From contig DHDH01000029.1 in the NCBI GenBank assembly GCA_002399235.1, forward strand, positions 71,563-135,562: DNA of 64,000 nt, written 5' to 3'. Made by a program: the position numbers and the translations under genes. Below, piece by piece: positions 26,146-34,520 of this stretch. Source of the stretch: Firmicutes bacterium UBA4881 (lineage in GTDB: Bacteria; Bacillota; DTU065). The notes under the pieces are model-generated. The model saw only the letters and a list, made by a program, of their open reading frames with translations, was not told the DNA's origin and made no database searches. Numbering within the stretch: the stretch's first letter is position 1; every line of letters starts with the position of its first letter.

Positions 26146-26834
26146 AGTTTGACCTCCCTGCCGTGTATAAATAAACGGCGCCAAAAAGGCAGCGGTTCGG
26201 TAACCAATTTCTCCCAAGCTTCAATTACAATTCCATTGGGTCCCACCCTAGCTACCTCAGGCCCTTGAGGTGTAGACAAATCATCAGGCGCTCTAGAAAT
26301 GTGACTACCAATCCTTAGTTGAGTTGCTTGTAATCTAAGTGCCCTGATTCTGGATTTTTCATTTCCGTCTGAACCTGCATGGGCAACACCAAGGAGATTA
26401 CCCCAAACCAGAATATTACCAGTAGCTACAACCTCGGCACCTGGATTAACATCACCAACAATGACCAGATCACCATCTGCAGTAATTCTATCACCTGATC
26501 TTAATCGTTTTTCTACCCAAAAGATACCTTGTTCTACGCCAATTTTTTCTGGTGTTTTTATAATTTCTGTTTCAATTATTGTCGTACTGTTTACACGCCT
26601 TAACTCTCTTAGTTTTACCTGGCTATTTGCTAACACTTGCGTGAGTCTTGCTAGAAATTGTTCTTCTACAATAAATGTTTCTGGCAAAACTATAATAGCT
26701 TCACTACCACTAAAGAAAGCAGGACTATTTTTAAGCTTGTCCTCAAGGAGTGTTACAGCCTGCCCAATGTCTTCTTCGAACTCAATTACGATTCCATTTT
26801 TACTACCTTTAATTCGAAGTGAGTTAGCTGGCAT
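26142..26834 (-). CDS. minC: Septum site-determining protein MinC
   Basis: 230 residues. An N-terminal FtsZ-antagonist domain (about 1-100) is followed by a right-handed beta-helix (about 115-220) with VEQGIFWVEKRLRSGDRI, GDLVIVGDVNPGAEVVA, GNILVWGNLLGVAHAG and the MinD-binding segment RIGSHISRAP. It inhibits FtsZ assembly at the poles. It starts a minC-minD-minE unit; about 165 bases without a gene separate it from the PBP2 gene upstream. Confidence 0.95.
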   Translation of the reverse strand: MPANSLRIKGSKNGIVIEFEEDIGQAVTLLEDKLKNSPAFFSGSEAIIVLPETFIVEEQFLARLTQVLANSQVKLRELRRVNSTTIIETEIIKTPEKIGVEQGIFWVEKRLRSGDRITADGDLVIVGDVNPGAEVVATGNILVWGNLLGVAHAGSDGNEKSRIRALRLQATQLRIGSHISRAPDDLSTPQGPEVARVGPNGIVIEAWEKLVTEPLPFWRRLFIHGREVKL

Positions 26835-26998
26835 GTTATCACTCTTCCTGAAAATAACTTTTCAGTGTACCTTTTCTCTATTGCTAGTCCATCTCCTGCC
26901 TCATTAGGCCTAGTATTGCAATTTAACTGAAAGAACTATTTGTTTTACACGTAACTTACTAACCATAATATTTAGTATTTAAAGTTAAATTAACAGTT

Positions 26999-28876
26999 TT
27001 ATTCATCTTTAACTCCAAGATCGGTCTGAGTGGCAATATCACTTTCATGATTAAAATATCTCTCCAAAATAGTTCTAGCAATTGGTGCAGCGACTCCGCC
27101 ACCTGTGCCACCATTTTCGATCATCACCAGGATACATATTTCCGGCTTGTCTGCGGGTGCATAGCCAATAAACCAAGCATGACTTTCTTTACCTGGTGAC
27201 TCAGCACTACCAGTTTTACCTGCCACTTTGATAGGAAAATCAGCAAAAGCTCTGGCTCCTGTACCACCTCGGGAAGTTACTTTTTCTAAACCTTCTCGTA
27301 AAATAGCTAAAGTACTTTTAGATAGTGTCATTTCTCTCTTTATTACAGGTGTAAATTCTCGCACAACCTCACCAAAAGTATTTCTAATTTCTTTAACTAC
27401 AAATGGTTGATAGACAGTACCACCATTTGCGATAGCACTATAAGCTACAGCCATCTGTAACGGTGTAACTTTAGTGGCGCCTTGGCCAATGGCTACGTCT
27501 AAAGTTTCGATAGCATACCAAACTTTATCATCAGCTCTTTTAAATGAATCTCGTTTCCATTGTCTATCAGGCACTAAGCCAACATACTCCTCTGGAAAAA
27601 GATCAATACCTGTCTTTTCCCCTAAGCCAAATTCTCGGGAATATTTTGAAAGACGATCGATTCCCAGGTCTTTACCCATCAAATAAAAAGGAACATTACA
27701 CGAATATTGTAGACCAGTTAGCAGATCAATATGACCATGAGGACCATATTTGCATCGTTTGCCAGATTCTGGATCCCAACCACCAAATCCATATGGGTAA
27801 GGTACATCATAAAAAATGTCTGTAACTTTTACTAACTTTTCATTCAAAGCTCCCGCCATGGTAATTGGTTTAAATGCCGAGCCAGGCGGATATGTTCCTC
27901 TTAACACCCGATTGAGAAGAGGTGAACGCTGATCTTTATTCATCGCTATAAAATCCTTATTATAGGTATTAGGATTATAATCGGGATAACTTACTGCAGC
28001 TAATAGTTCGCCATTTCTTGGATCTATTGCTACGACTGCTGCTCCTGCCATTTTTTTTCCGGAACTTTTCTCTACTTCAGCAGCTTTCTCTTTAATAGTT
28101 AACTCACTAATATATTGCAGGTTACTATCAAGAGTTAAGAATAAATCATTCCCTCTAACTGGGCTTTCTCTTCCTAATTCACGTACAGGCATCTGCCTGG
28201 CATTAATCTCTATCTCGAAAGCTCCATCTATACCTTTTAATTCTGATTCATAATAACGTTCTAAACCATCTTTACCAACTTTATGGTTAGCTCCATATCC
28301 TAGTCCTGACCAGTTCTTCAATTCATCTAGACTAATCATACCTACATGTCCTAAAACATGGGAAGCTAAATTATCATGTACATAATATCTTACAGGTACT
28401 TTTTCGATAATAACACCTGGCAAACGCCAACTCTGTTCATAGATGCGCATCGCTTTTTCTGTACCGACATCCTCCATCAGAATAAAGGGTTCATAGCCGA
28501 GGCGATCTTTTCTCTCAGGTGATAGTGCTTTGATAATATCGTTTTCACTTTTACCCAAAAGTGATGATAATAACTTTAGTCCCTCAGTTGATTTACGAAC
28601 TTCTGAAGCTACATCTGGAAGAACACTAACAGTAAAAGCAATACGATTTGTCACAAGTGGCTCACCATGACGATCGTAGATGATACCCCTTGGAGCTAAA
28701 AGCGGGATTACTCGTGTCCTCTGGTTGAGAGCAACCTCACTCAATCTATCGCCCTGAATTATCTGTAAATACCAAAGACGCACAAGTAAAACAACAACGA
28801 TGATGGCAAAAAACCATATCATTGCTTTACCTCTCCGGGGTTCTATTGTTGTTTCTTGTAGTTCAAAATCTCTCAT
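26999..28876 (-). CDS. mrdA: Penicillin-binding protein 2 (transpeptidase of elongation)
   Basis: 625 residues from the ATG at 28876 (AAAGGGGA at proper spacing; an ATG at 28882 lies too close to the SD). One N-terminal membrane helix (about 20-38) is followed by the dimerisation domain (QRTRVIPLLAPRGIIYDRHG) and the transpeptidase domain: SxxK in PPGSAFKPITM (about 340), SxN in YSCN, and KTG in VAGKTGSAE (about 555). It cross-links new wall with RodA. It lies directly after mreD. Confidence 0.95.
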   Translation of the reverse strand: MRDFELQETTIEPRRGKAMIWFFAIIVVVLLVRLWYLQIIQGDRLSEVALNQRTRVIPLLAPRGIIYDRHGEPLVTNRIAFTVSVLPDVASEVRKSTEGLKLLSSLLGKSENDIIKALSPERKDRLGYEPFILMEDVGTEKAMRIYEQSWRLPGVIIEKVPVRYYVHDNLASHVLGHVGMISLDELKNWSGLGYGANHKVGKDGLERYYESELKGIDGAFEIEINARQMPVRELGRESPVRGNDLFLTLDSNLQYISELTIKEKAAEVEKSSGKKMAGAAVVAIDPRNGELLAAVSYPDYNPNTYNKDFIAMNKDQRSPLLNRVLRGTYPPGSAFKPITMAGALNEKLVKVTDIFYDVPYPYGFGGWDPESGKRCKYGPHGHIDLLTGLQYSCNVPFYLMGKDLGIDRLSKYSREFGLGEKTGIDLFPEEYVGLVPDRQWKRDSFKRADDKVWYAIETLDVAIGQGATKVTPLQMAVAYSAIANGGTVYQPFVVKEIRNTFGEVVREFTPVIKREMTLSKSTLAILREGLEKVTSRGGTGARAFADFPIKVAGKTGSAESPGKESHAWFIGYAPADKPEICILVMIENGGTGGGVAAPIARTILERYFNHESDIATQTDLGVKDE

Positions 28877-28888
28877 GCCCATTCCCCT

Positions 28889-29368
28889 TTAATCTTCTAT
28901 TGGCATGAACCTATCCAAACTTAAATAAATCAAAATAGCAAACAAACTATTCATTAATAACGAGCGACCAATTTGAGGTAAATTTAAGACGATCCGCCAA
29001 CCTAGATAACCAAAAGCCAGTGAAAAGAAAGCGGCTAATAACGTGGAGAAAACTGTAGCAATAGCCGTAACTAGTATATAAGTAATTCCACCCATATCAA
29101 ATATTTGACCTGAAATATACCCAGCTATAAAACCAGAAAGGCCATAGATTATGGCCATCTGGGGTATAGAAAATCCTAAGGATATATCGAGAGCTAATCC
29201 TCCGACAACACCAACTAATAAGCCTAAATGAGGACCATCCCGTAAACCAGCTAAGATGGCCAATAAAAGGACTAAAGCGGGTGCTTTAATATTTAAAGCT
29301 GGAAAAAGTGATATTTCAAGGAGAGCCATTAACAAGGTGAGAACGAGATATAACCATTTTTTCATCAT
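28889..29368 (-). CDS. mreD: Rod shape-determining protein MreD
   Basis: 159 residues, about five membrane helices, including PALVLLLAILAGLRDGPHLGLLVG and the GFIAGYISGQIFD segment typical of MreD. It links MreC to the elongation machine. Its ATG overlaps the mreC stop by 4 bases. Confidence 0.92.
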   Translation of the reverse strand: MMKKWLYLVLTLLMALLEISLFPALNIKAPALVLLLAILAGLRDGPHLGLLVGVVGGLALDISLGFSIPQMAIIYGLSGFIAGYISGQIFDMGGITYILVTAIATVFSTLLAAFFSLAFGYLGWRIVLNLPQIGRSLLMNSLFAILIYLSLDRFMPIED

Positions 29369-30237
29369 TCTTGGGAGGTATCCCTTCCCTCCTCCATCTC
29401 ATCAGTCCTAGAGTGATAAAGAATAAAAACCTCTTCTAGGCGACGAAAATCAACTGAAGGGGTAAGATTACCTACAATACCTTCGACACTAGGAGTTACA
29501 GAAGTAATCGTACCAATCATCAGACCTTTCGGGTACATACTACCAACTCCGGAGGTAATAACTACATCCCCTTCTTGCCACTCAATTAATGATGAAGTCC
29601 CATAGTTTTCATTTTCCTTTTGGTAAAGAGGGGTAACCCGTAAAAATCCTTTTGCATCGGCGTTATCAACGATAACAAAATCTCTAGTTCTTTGGACAAT
29701 ACCACCTACAGCAGTTTTAGGATCTACTAAAAGTGACACTTGGGATGTATAAGAAGTTACCGAGGTAACCTGACCAACAAGACCTGAATAGGTCACAATC
29801 GGTAAACCAATCTCCACTCCCTGTTTTTCACCTTTATCTAGTACTATTGTCTTTAACCAGGCTCTGGGATCTCTACCCACTACACGGGCTGGAACTAGAT
29901 CTAATTCAGAGTTACCTTTAAATCCAAGTAGTTCCTTTAGGCGAATATTTTCTTCTTCAATTTCTCTTAATCTAGCTAATTCAAACTCCATTTTAGCTTG
30001 CTCAGTTCTAAGTTTTTGAAGCTCGGAAGCGGCATTTTTTATATCACCAACATATTTAAATGTGCCAACAATTCCATTTCCAACCGCTGATAGACCTCTT
30101 TGTACAGGAGATATTAAGTCACGCCAGGCTTTTTCTACAATACTAAATTCCCTATTGGTTGTTGAGGTAGAATAAATAACTATAAATACTAAAAGTCCTA
30201 ACGCTATATAGAGTAAACGCTGTAACTGTCTAGACAC
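29365..30237 (-). CDS. mreC: Rod shape-determining protein MreC
   Basis: 290 residues. One membrane helix (about 8-22) is followed by a coiled coil (about 65-105, rich in ELQKLRTEQAKMEFELARL) and the two beta-barrel halves (ARVVGRDPRAWLKTIVLDKG, GLVGQVTSVTSYTSQV, DVVITSGVGSMYPKGLMIG). It starts with a GTG. The gap to mreB holds a small GCGGC/GCCGC hairpin and a run of eight C that may affect translation of the following genes. Confidence 0.95.
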   Translation of the reverse strand: MSRQLQRLLYIALGLLVFIVIYSTSTTNREFSIVEKAWRDLISPVQRGLSAVGNGIVGTFKYVGDIKNAASELQKLRTEQAKMEFELARLREIEEENIRLKELLGFKGNSELDLVPARVVGRDPRAWLKTIVLDKGEKQGVEIGLPIVTYSGLVGQVTSVTSYTSQVSLLVDPKTAVGGIVQRTRDFVIVDNADAKGFLRVTPLYQKENENYGTSSLIEWQEGDVVITSGVGSMYPKGLMIGTITSVTPSVEGIVGNLTPSVDFRRLEEVFILYHSRTDEMEEGRDTSQE

Positions 30238-30286
30238 CTATTTCGCGGCTAGATATGCCGCTCCCCCCCCCTCTGCCCTAGAGTTT

Positions 30287-31309
30287 TTAACTTACAACAA
30301 CTCTTTCGAGAAGATGCCAATGTTCCAGTGCTTTACCAGCACCAATTGCAACACAACATAGAGGATCATCTGCTAAACGTACTGGCATCCCAGTTTCTCT
30401 CGCTAAAAGCTTATCTAACCCTCTTAGAAGCGAACTACCACCAGCTAACATAATCCCTCTTTGCATAATATCTGCGGAGAGTTCAGCAGGGGTACTTTCT
30501 AAGGTCATACGTACTGCATCAATAATGGAGATAACACTCTCTCGTAAGGCTTCTTGGACTTCACGGGCGGTAATATTAATTGTGTTGGGAAGTCCAGTTA
30601 CTAAGTCCCTACCTCTTACCTCAACAGTCTCTTCTAAATCCTCTGCTTCCAAATAAGCAGAACCGATCTGAATTTTTACTTTTTCTGCAGTTGGTGTGCC
30701 AATTAAAAGGCTATAACTACGTCTAACATATTGAACTATAGCCCTATCCATTTCATCGCCAGCAGTTCTGCGGGATTGATGGGTAACCATACCTCCAAGG
30801 GAAATAACTGCTACTTCGGTTGTGCCTCCACCAACATCAACTATCATATTGCCAATGGCCTCTTGGACTTCGAGACCAGCACCAATAGCTGCAGCCATTG
30901 GCTCTAAAATAAGTCTAGCCTCTTTAGCACCAGCTTGTTTAGCCGCATCAACTACTGCTCTTTTTTCTACTTCCGTTACTCCACTTGGAACGGCTACTAA
31001 GACTCTAGCTTTTACCAGTCTATTATTTTTTAAAACAGCACTAATATAATGCCTTAACATCTTTTCCGTCACATCAAGATCAGCAATAACCCCCTCTTTT
31101 AGAGGTCTTACTGCAATTATGTTTGAGGGTGTCCTACCCACCATACGATTAGCATCATTACCGACTGCTAGTACATCATTAGTCTCTTTATCTAATGCAA
31201 CTACTGAAGGTTCACTAAGAACAATACCTTTCCCTTTCATATAAACCAAAGTATTAGCAGTCCCTAAATCTATACCTAAATCTTTATATAAACCAAAGGC
31301 CATCTTCAC
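30287..31309 (-). CDS. mreB: Rod shape-determining actin homologue MreB
   Basis: 340 residues from a GTG at 31309 (an ATG two codons later is possible). Actin-fold motifs: phosphate 1 DLGIDLGTANTLVY, phosphate 2 NMIVDVGGGTTEVAVIS (about 160), and adenosine site IMLAGGSSLLRGLD (about 285). It forms the membrane-bound filaments that guide RodA and PBP2. The first gene of the mreBCD-PBP2 block, 12 bases after radC. Confidence 0.97.
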   Translation of the reverse strand: MKMAFGLYKDLGIDLGTANTLVYMKGKGIVLSEPSVVALDKETNDVLAVGNDANRMVGRTPSNIIAVRPLKEGVIADLDVTEKMLRHYISAVLKNNRLVKARVLVAVPSGVTEVEKRAVVDAAKQAGAKEARLILEPMAAAIGAGLEVQEAIGNMIVDVGGGTTEVAVISLGGMVTHQSRRTAGDEMDRAIVQYVRRSYSLLIGTPTAEKVKIQIGSAYLEAEDLEETVEVRGRDLVTGLPNTINITAREVQEALRESVISIIDAVRMTLESTPAELSADIMQRGIMLAGGSSLLRGLDKLLARETGMPVRLADDPLCCVAIGAGKALEHWHLLERVVVS

Positions 31310-31321
31310 TCTTGCCCCTTT

Positions 31322-32002
31322 CTATCCTAGAAGCCCATGCTCTTGCATGCTATAGAAGGAGTCCTCACCGATAACGACATGATCGAGAATGTGGATGCCT
31401 AAGAGTCGACCTGCCTTAATTAACCTCTCTGTTACTATTTTATCTTCCAAAGAGGGTCTTGGATCACCACTAGGATGATTATGAACAAGTATAATGCCTG
31501 CAGCACTACGCCTGACACAACTTTTAAATAGTTCTCTTGGATGAACAATTGAAGCATCTAAACTTCCTATAGAAATTGTTTTAACCTCTAAAAGCCGTTG
31601 GCGATTGTCTAGTAACAAGGCCACGAAATGCTCTCTATCTAAATTACTTAGTTTTGGTGATAAAAGATCGAATACTTCCTTAGGTCTCCCTAAACTAGCC
31701 AGATAATCTGGCTCTAAGGTAGATAATCTTTTGGCTAGTTCTACTAAAGCCAGAAGCATAATAGCCTTAGCTTCGCCAATGCCTCTTAACTCTTGTAATT
31801 CTGATTGTGATGCCTCTTTCAATCCTTTTAATCCACCTAAACGACAGAGTAACTTATCTGCTAAAGCAGTTGCCGAAACACCTGCGTATCCACTACCAAG
31901 TAGTATTGCCAAAAGTTCCTGATTAGAAAGTGTTTCAGCTCCCCAACGAGCTAATTTTTCTCGTGGCCGCTCATGTTGCGGCAATTCTTTAATTCGCCAC
32001 AT
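31322..32002 (-). CDS. radC: RadC family JAB-domain protein
   Basis: 226 residues from the ATG at 32002 (AGGAGGAT upstream; the open frame reaches into maf). An N-terminal helix-hairpin-helix (about 45-85, LRGIGEAKAIMLLALVELAKR) is followed by the JAB/MPN metalloprotease-like domain with EHFVALLLDN and the metal motif HNHPSGDPRPSLED. The old name 'DNA repair protein' is doubtful; the true function is not known. It lies between maf and mreB, the classical order. Confidence 0.93.
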   Translation of the reverse strand: MWRIKELPQHERPREKLARWGAETLSNQELLAILLGSGYAGVSATALADKLLCRLGGLKGLKEASQSELQELRGIGEAKAIMLLALVELAKRLSTLEPDYLASLGRPKEVFDLLSPKLSNLDREHFVALLLDNRQRLLEVKTISIGSLDASIVHPRELFKSCVRRSAAGIILVHNHPSGDPRPSLEDKIVTERLIKAGRLLGIHILDHVVIGEDSFYSMQEHGLLG

Positions 32003-32012
32003 AACAATCCTC

Positions 32013-32582
32013 CTACCACCTAGAATATAAGCCAGCTTCACCGAGCAAAACCGCTGTCTGTGCTAAAGGTAAGCCGACAACGTTGTGGTAGGATCCTCTT
32101 ATTGATGTTACAAAGACACCTGCATAGCCTTGAATACCATAAGCACCAGCCTTGTCCAAAGGTTCCCCGCTCTTAATATATTCTTCCAATTCTTTCGGTC
32201 TTATAACGCGGAAATCCACTTCAGTTACCTCTACTATGGTTCTGGAAAAATTATCGTTTTTTGAAAGTAGAGCTACTCCTGTGTAAACCTTATGAGTACG
32301 GCCACTTAAACGCTTAAGCATATCATAAGCTTCTCTAGCATCTTTAGGCTTGCCCAAAATTTCATCAAGACAGACAACTGTATCCGCTGCCAACACATAA
32401 TCCTTAGGGTGCTGACTCGCCACTTCAAGAGCTTTTTGTAAAGCTAGTTCTCTTACAAGTCTTTCCGGATCAGAAATATCAATTCCTTCATTTATTTCAG
32501 CGGGTTCTACTAAATAGGGAATACCCAATAGATTTAATAATTCCCGCCTTCTTGGTGATTTTGATGCAAGAAATAACGCCAT
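32013..32582 (-). CDS. maf: Maf family nucleoside triphosphate pyrophosphatase
   Basis: 189 residues from the ATG at 32582 giving the family start LFLASKSPRRRELL; the frame is open to 32615. Other motifs are VLAADTVVCLDEILGKP (catalytic Asp), RLSGRTHKVYTGVAL and YGIQGYAGVFVTSIRGSYHNVVGLPL. It hydrolyses non-canonical dTTP/UTP-type nucleotides to keep them out of nucleic acids. Followed by radC. Confidence 0.95.
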   Translation of the reverse strand: MALFLASKSPRRRELLNLLGIPYLVEPAEINEGIDISDPERLVRELALQKALEVASQHPKDYVLAADTVVCLDEILGKPKDAREAYDMLKRLSGRTHKVYTGVALLSKNDNFSRTIVEVTEVDFRVIRPKELEEYIKSGEPLDKAGAYGIQGYAGVFVTSIRGSYHNVVGLPLAQTAVLLGEAGLYSRW

Positions 32583-32650
32583 ATTTTGAACTTCTCTTTT
32601 CAGTTTACCATTCATAATTAGCTAAAACAAGCTTAGGCAAAAGCTACTAT

Positions 32651-32689
32651 GAAAAAGGGAAAACCCCTGCCATTTCGGCAGGGGTTTTA
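32651..32689 (-). terminator. Terminator overlapping the SPOR gene stop
   Basis: Minus strand AAAACCCCTGCC/GGCAGGGGTTTT, 12-bp perfect stem with a short loop and a CCCTTTTTC tail. It begins at the stop codon of the SPOR gene and precedes maf. Confidence 0.85.
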
Positions 32690-33166
32690 TTGGACAACAT
32701 AGACATCATAGCCTTTAGTCTTTAAATCTTGGGCTAGTTTGTCAGCATTTTCCTTATTCCCGAAAGCTCCTACCTGCACATAGTATGGGCCGCTGCCCGA
32801 TCCAATAACATAGGTATCCAGGTTTAATGTTTGTAGTTCTTTTTCTGCTTTTTTGGCTACTGATAATCCTGAATACCGGCCCACCCTCACTCTGTAAAGA
32901 GTTTGAGGTAATTGTGTGGTAGTGTCGTCTGGCATATCTGCCGATGTAGTTTGGGGCTGATCATCTGAAACTATTACCTGTGGCTCAGGAATTACATTCA
33001 CAGCTGAGCCATTGACCGGATTTTTCTCTTCCTCTGTAGTAGCTACTCGATTTAACAAGTAGTTACCCAGCATAACACCGATCCAGATTGCTAAAATGCC
33101 CAAAGCCACAAAACCTACGTAGAGCAGGCGATTATTTGAGCCAGACTGATCCGGTCTCTTTGCCAT
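32687..33166 (-). CDS. Membrane-anchored SPOR-domain protein
   Basis: 159 residues from the ATG at 33166 (GGAAGGAG upstream; open to 33184). A basic cytoplasmic N-terminus, one membrane helix (about 17-38, LLYVGFVALGILAIWIGVML), a low-complexity linker rich in Pro, Thr and Asp, and a C-terminal SPOR domain (about 88-158, YRVRVGRYSGLSVAKKAEKELQ and YYVQVGAFGNKENADKLAQDL in outline). SPOR domains bind denuded glycan strands at division septa and spore cortex. It sits between folC and maf, as in several Clostridia. Confidence 0.88.
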   Translation of the reverse strand: MAKRPDQSGSNNRLLYVGFVALGILAIWIGVMLGNYLLNRVATTEEEKNPVNGSAVNVIPEPQVIVSDDQPQTTSADMPDDTTTQLPQTLYRVRVGRYSGLSVAKKAEKELQTLNLDTYVIGSGSGPYYVQVGAFGNKENADKLAQDLKTKGYDVYVVQ

Positions 33167-33223
33167 GTTCTCAACTCCTTCCAAATTTGAGCAAAGGTAT
33201 CCACTTCATCATTATTAAAACAA

Positions 33224-34465
33224 CTAGTCTTTTATGTCTAATTTTTTGTTCACTATCTTTAGACATTCACCTACTAAATATAACGAGCCAACTAATATTA
33301 CTAAACCTTTTCCTAGAGATAGATCCAAAGCTTCGCTAACATTATTACAGATTAAGCTAGGAGTCTTATTAAATAAAACAGCTAGTTTTTCTGGCTCTAT
33401 GGCTCTTTTATTAGTCATATGAGGTAAATATACCTTCTTAAAAATACCATCTAACTGTTTAACTAAATTGAAATAGTCCTTATCTACCATAGCTGCAAAG
33501 ATTAGTTCGCTATTTTGCAATCGTTGTTCCCTAATAAATGTCACAAACGTCTCCATTGCTGGTTCATTATGAGCTCCATCTATTAGCAAATTTAGCTCTG
33601 GAAAGAACTGTAATCGCCCAGGCCAGTTGACCTTAGCAAAGAGATATGGATCTTGTAAATTGCCAAGGCCCAATTCTCTGAGTACTAACAAAGCAGTAAG
33701 GGCATTAATCGCTTGATGTCTACCAAAGAGTGATAAGAAACCTGTAAAACCCAGAGAAGGAAAATTTATTTGGCTGGGGGTTATTCCTGTTTCGGTAAAA
33801 TAAATTGGTAAAAATTCCTCAGCAATTATTATTGGAGCCCCTACATCAATAGCATGGCTAGTAAATATCTTAGTAATACCTTCTTTTTGGGGAGCAATAA
33901 CTGCTTTTGTATTAGGTTTGATAATTGCTGCTTTTTCCTTAGCTATTGAGACTAAATCTCCACCTAAAAGGGACATATGGTCAAGACCTATGGGAGTTAT
34001 AACCGAGATCTCAGGCTTAACAATATTGGTAGCGTCAAGTCTACCTCCTAAACCTGTTTCCCAGATAATATAGTCTGGTTTGGTTTTAGCAAAATAGCAT
34101 AAAGCAATTAAGGTAAGTTGTTCAAAAAAACTCAAACTTAGACTCTCTATGGAAGACAAAATATTAGAATAGATCTCAGCAAAACTCTCTTTGCTGATTG
34201 CTTCGTTTCCTAGCCTTATCCTTTCTGTAATCTCTAAAAGATGTGGCGAGGTGAAACTCCCTACTAAATAACCGGCCTTCTCTAGCCCAGCTTTAATTAA
34301 AGCTCCTGTAGATCCTTTACCATTGGTACCAGCTATATGAATAAACTTAAGATTCTTTTCTGGATGATCTAAAAGCTCAGTAGATGCCTTTATGCGTTCT
34401 AAAGTTGCATTTCTTGGAAAGTGTTGACTCTCTTCAATTTTTTCAACAGCTTCTTGAAAGTCCAT
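33224..34465 (-). CDS. folC: Folylpolyglutamate synthase / dihydrofolate synthase
   Basis: 413 residues. Adds glutamate to folates (and may make dihydrofolate). Mur-ligase-like motifs: HIAGTNGKGSTGALI (P-loop, about 42-56), SFTSPHLLEITERI, WETGLGGRLDATNIV, TPIGLDHMSLLGG, and in the C-terminal domain LLIDGAHNEPAM. Downstream of valS, a common pairing. The C-terminal end is shorter in the last helix than some homologues but complete. Confidence 0.95.
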   Translation of the reverse strand: MDFQEAVEKIEESQHFPRNATLERIKASTELLDHPEKNLKFIHIAGTNGKGSTGALIKAGLEKAGYLVGSFTSPHLLEITERIRLGNEAISKESFAEIYSNILSSIESLSLSFFEQLTLIALCYFAKTKPDYIIWETGLGGRLDATNIVKPEISVITPIGLDHMSLLGGDLVSIAKEKAAIIKPNTKAVIAPQKEGITKIFTSHAIDVGAPIIIAEEFLPIYFTETGITPSQINFPSLGFTGFLSLFGRHQAINALTALLVLRELGLGNLQDPYLFAKVNWPGRLQFFPELNLLIDGAHNEPAMETFVTFIREQRLQNSELIFAAMVDKDYFNLVKQLDGIFKKVYLPHMTNKRAIEPEKLAVLFNKTPSLICNNVSEALDLSLGKGLVILVGSLYLVGECLKIVNKKLDIKD

Positions 34466-34486
34466 TTCTCTTTTCCTCTCGGTTTA

Positions 34487-34516
34487 GTAAGCCCGAGACT
34501 ATTAAGTCCCGGGCTT
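34487..34516 (-). terminator. Hairpin between valS and folC
   Basis: Stem TAAGCCCGaGACT/AGTCcCGGGCTTA with an ATTA-type loop. It has no long T-run, so it may be only an attenuator or a processing site between the two genes. Confidence 0.5.
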
Positions 34517-34520
34517 ATAA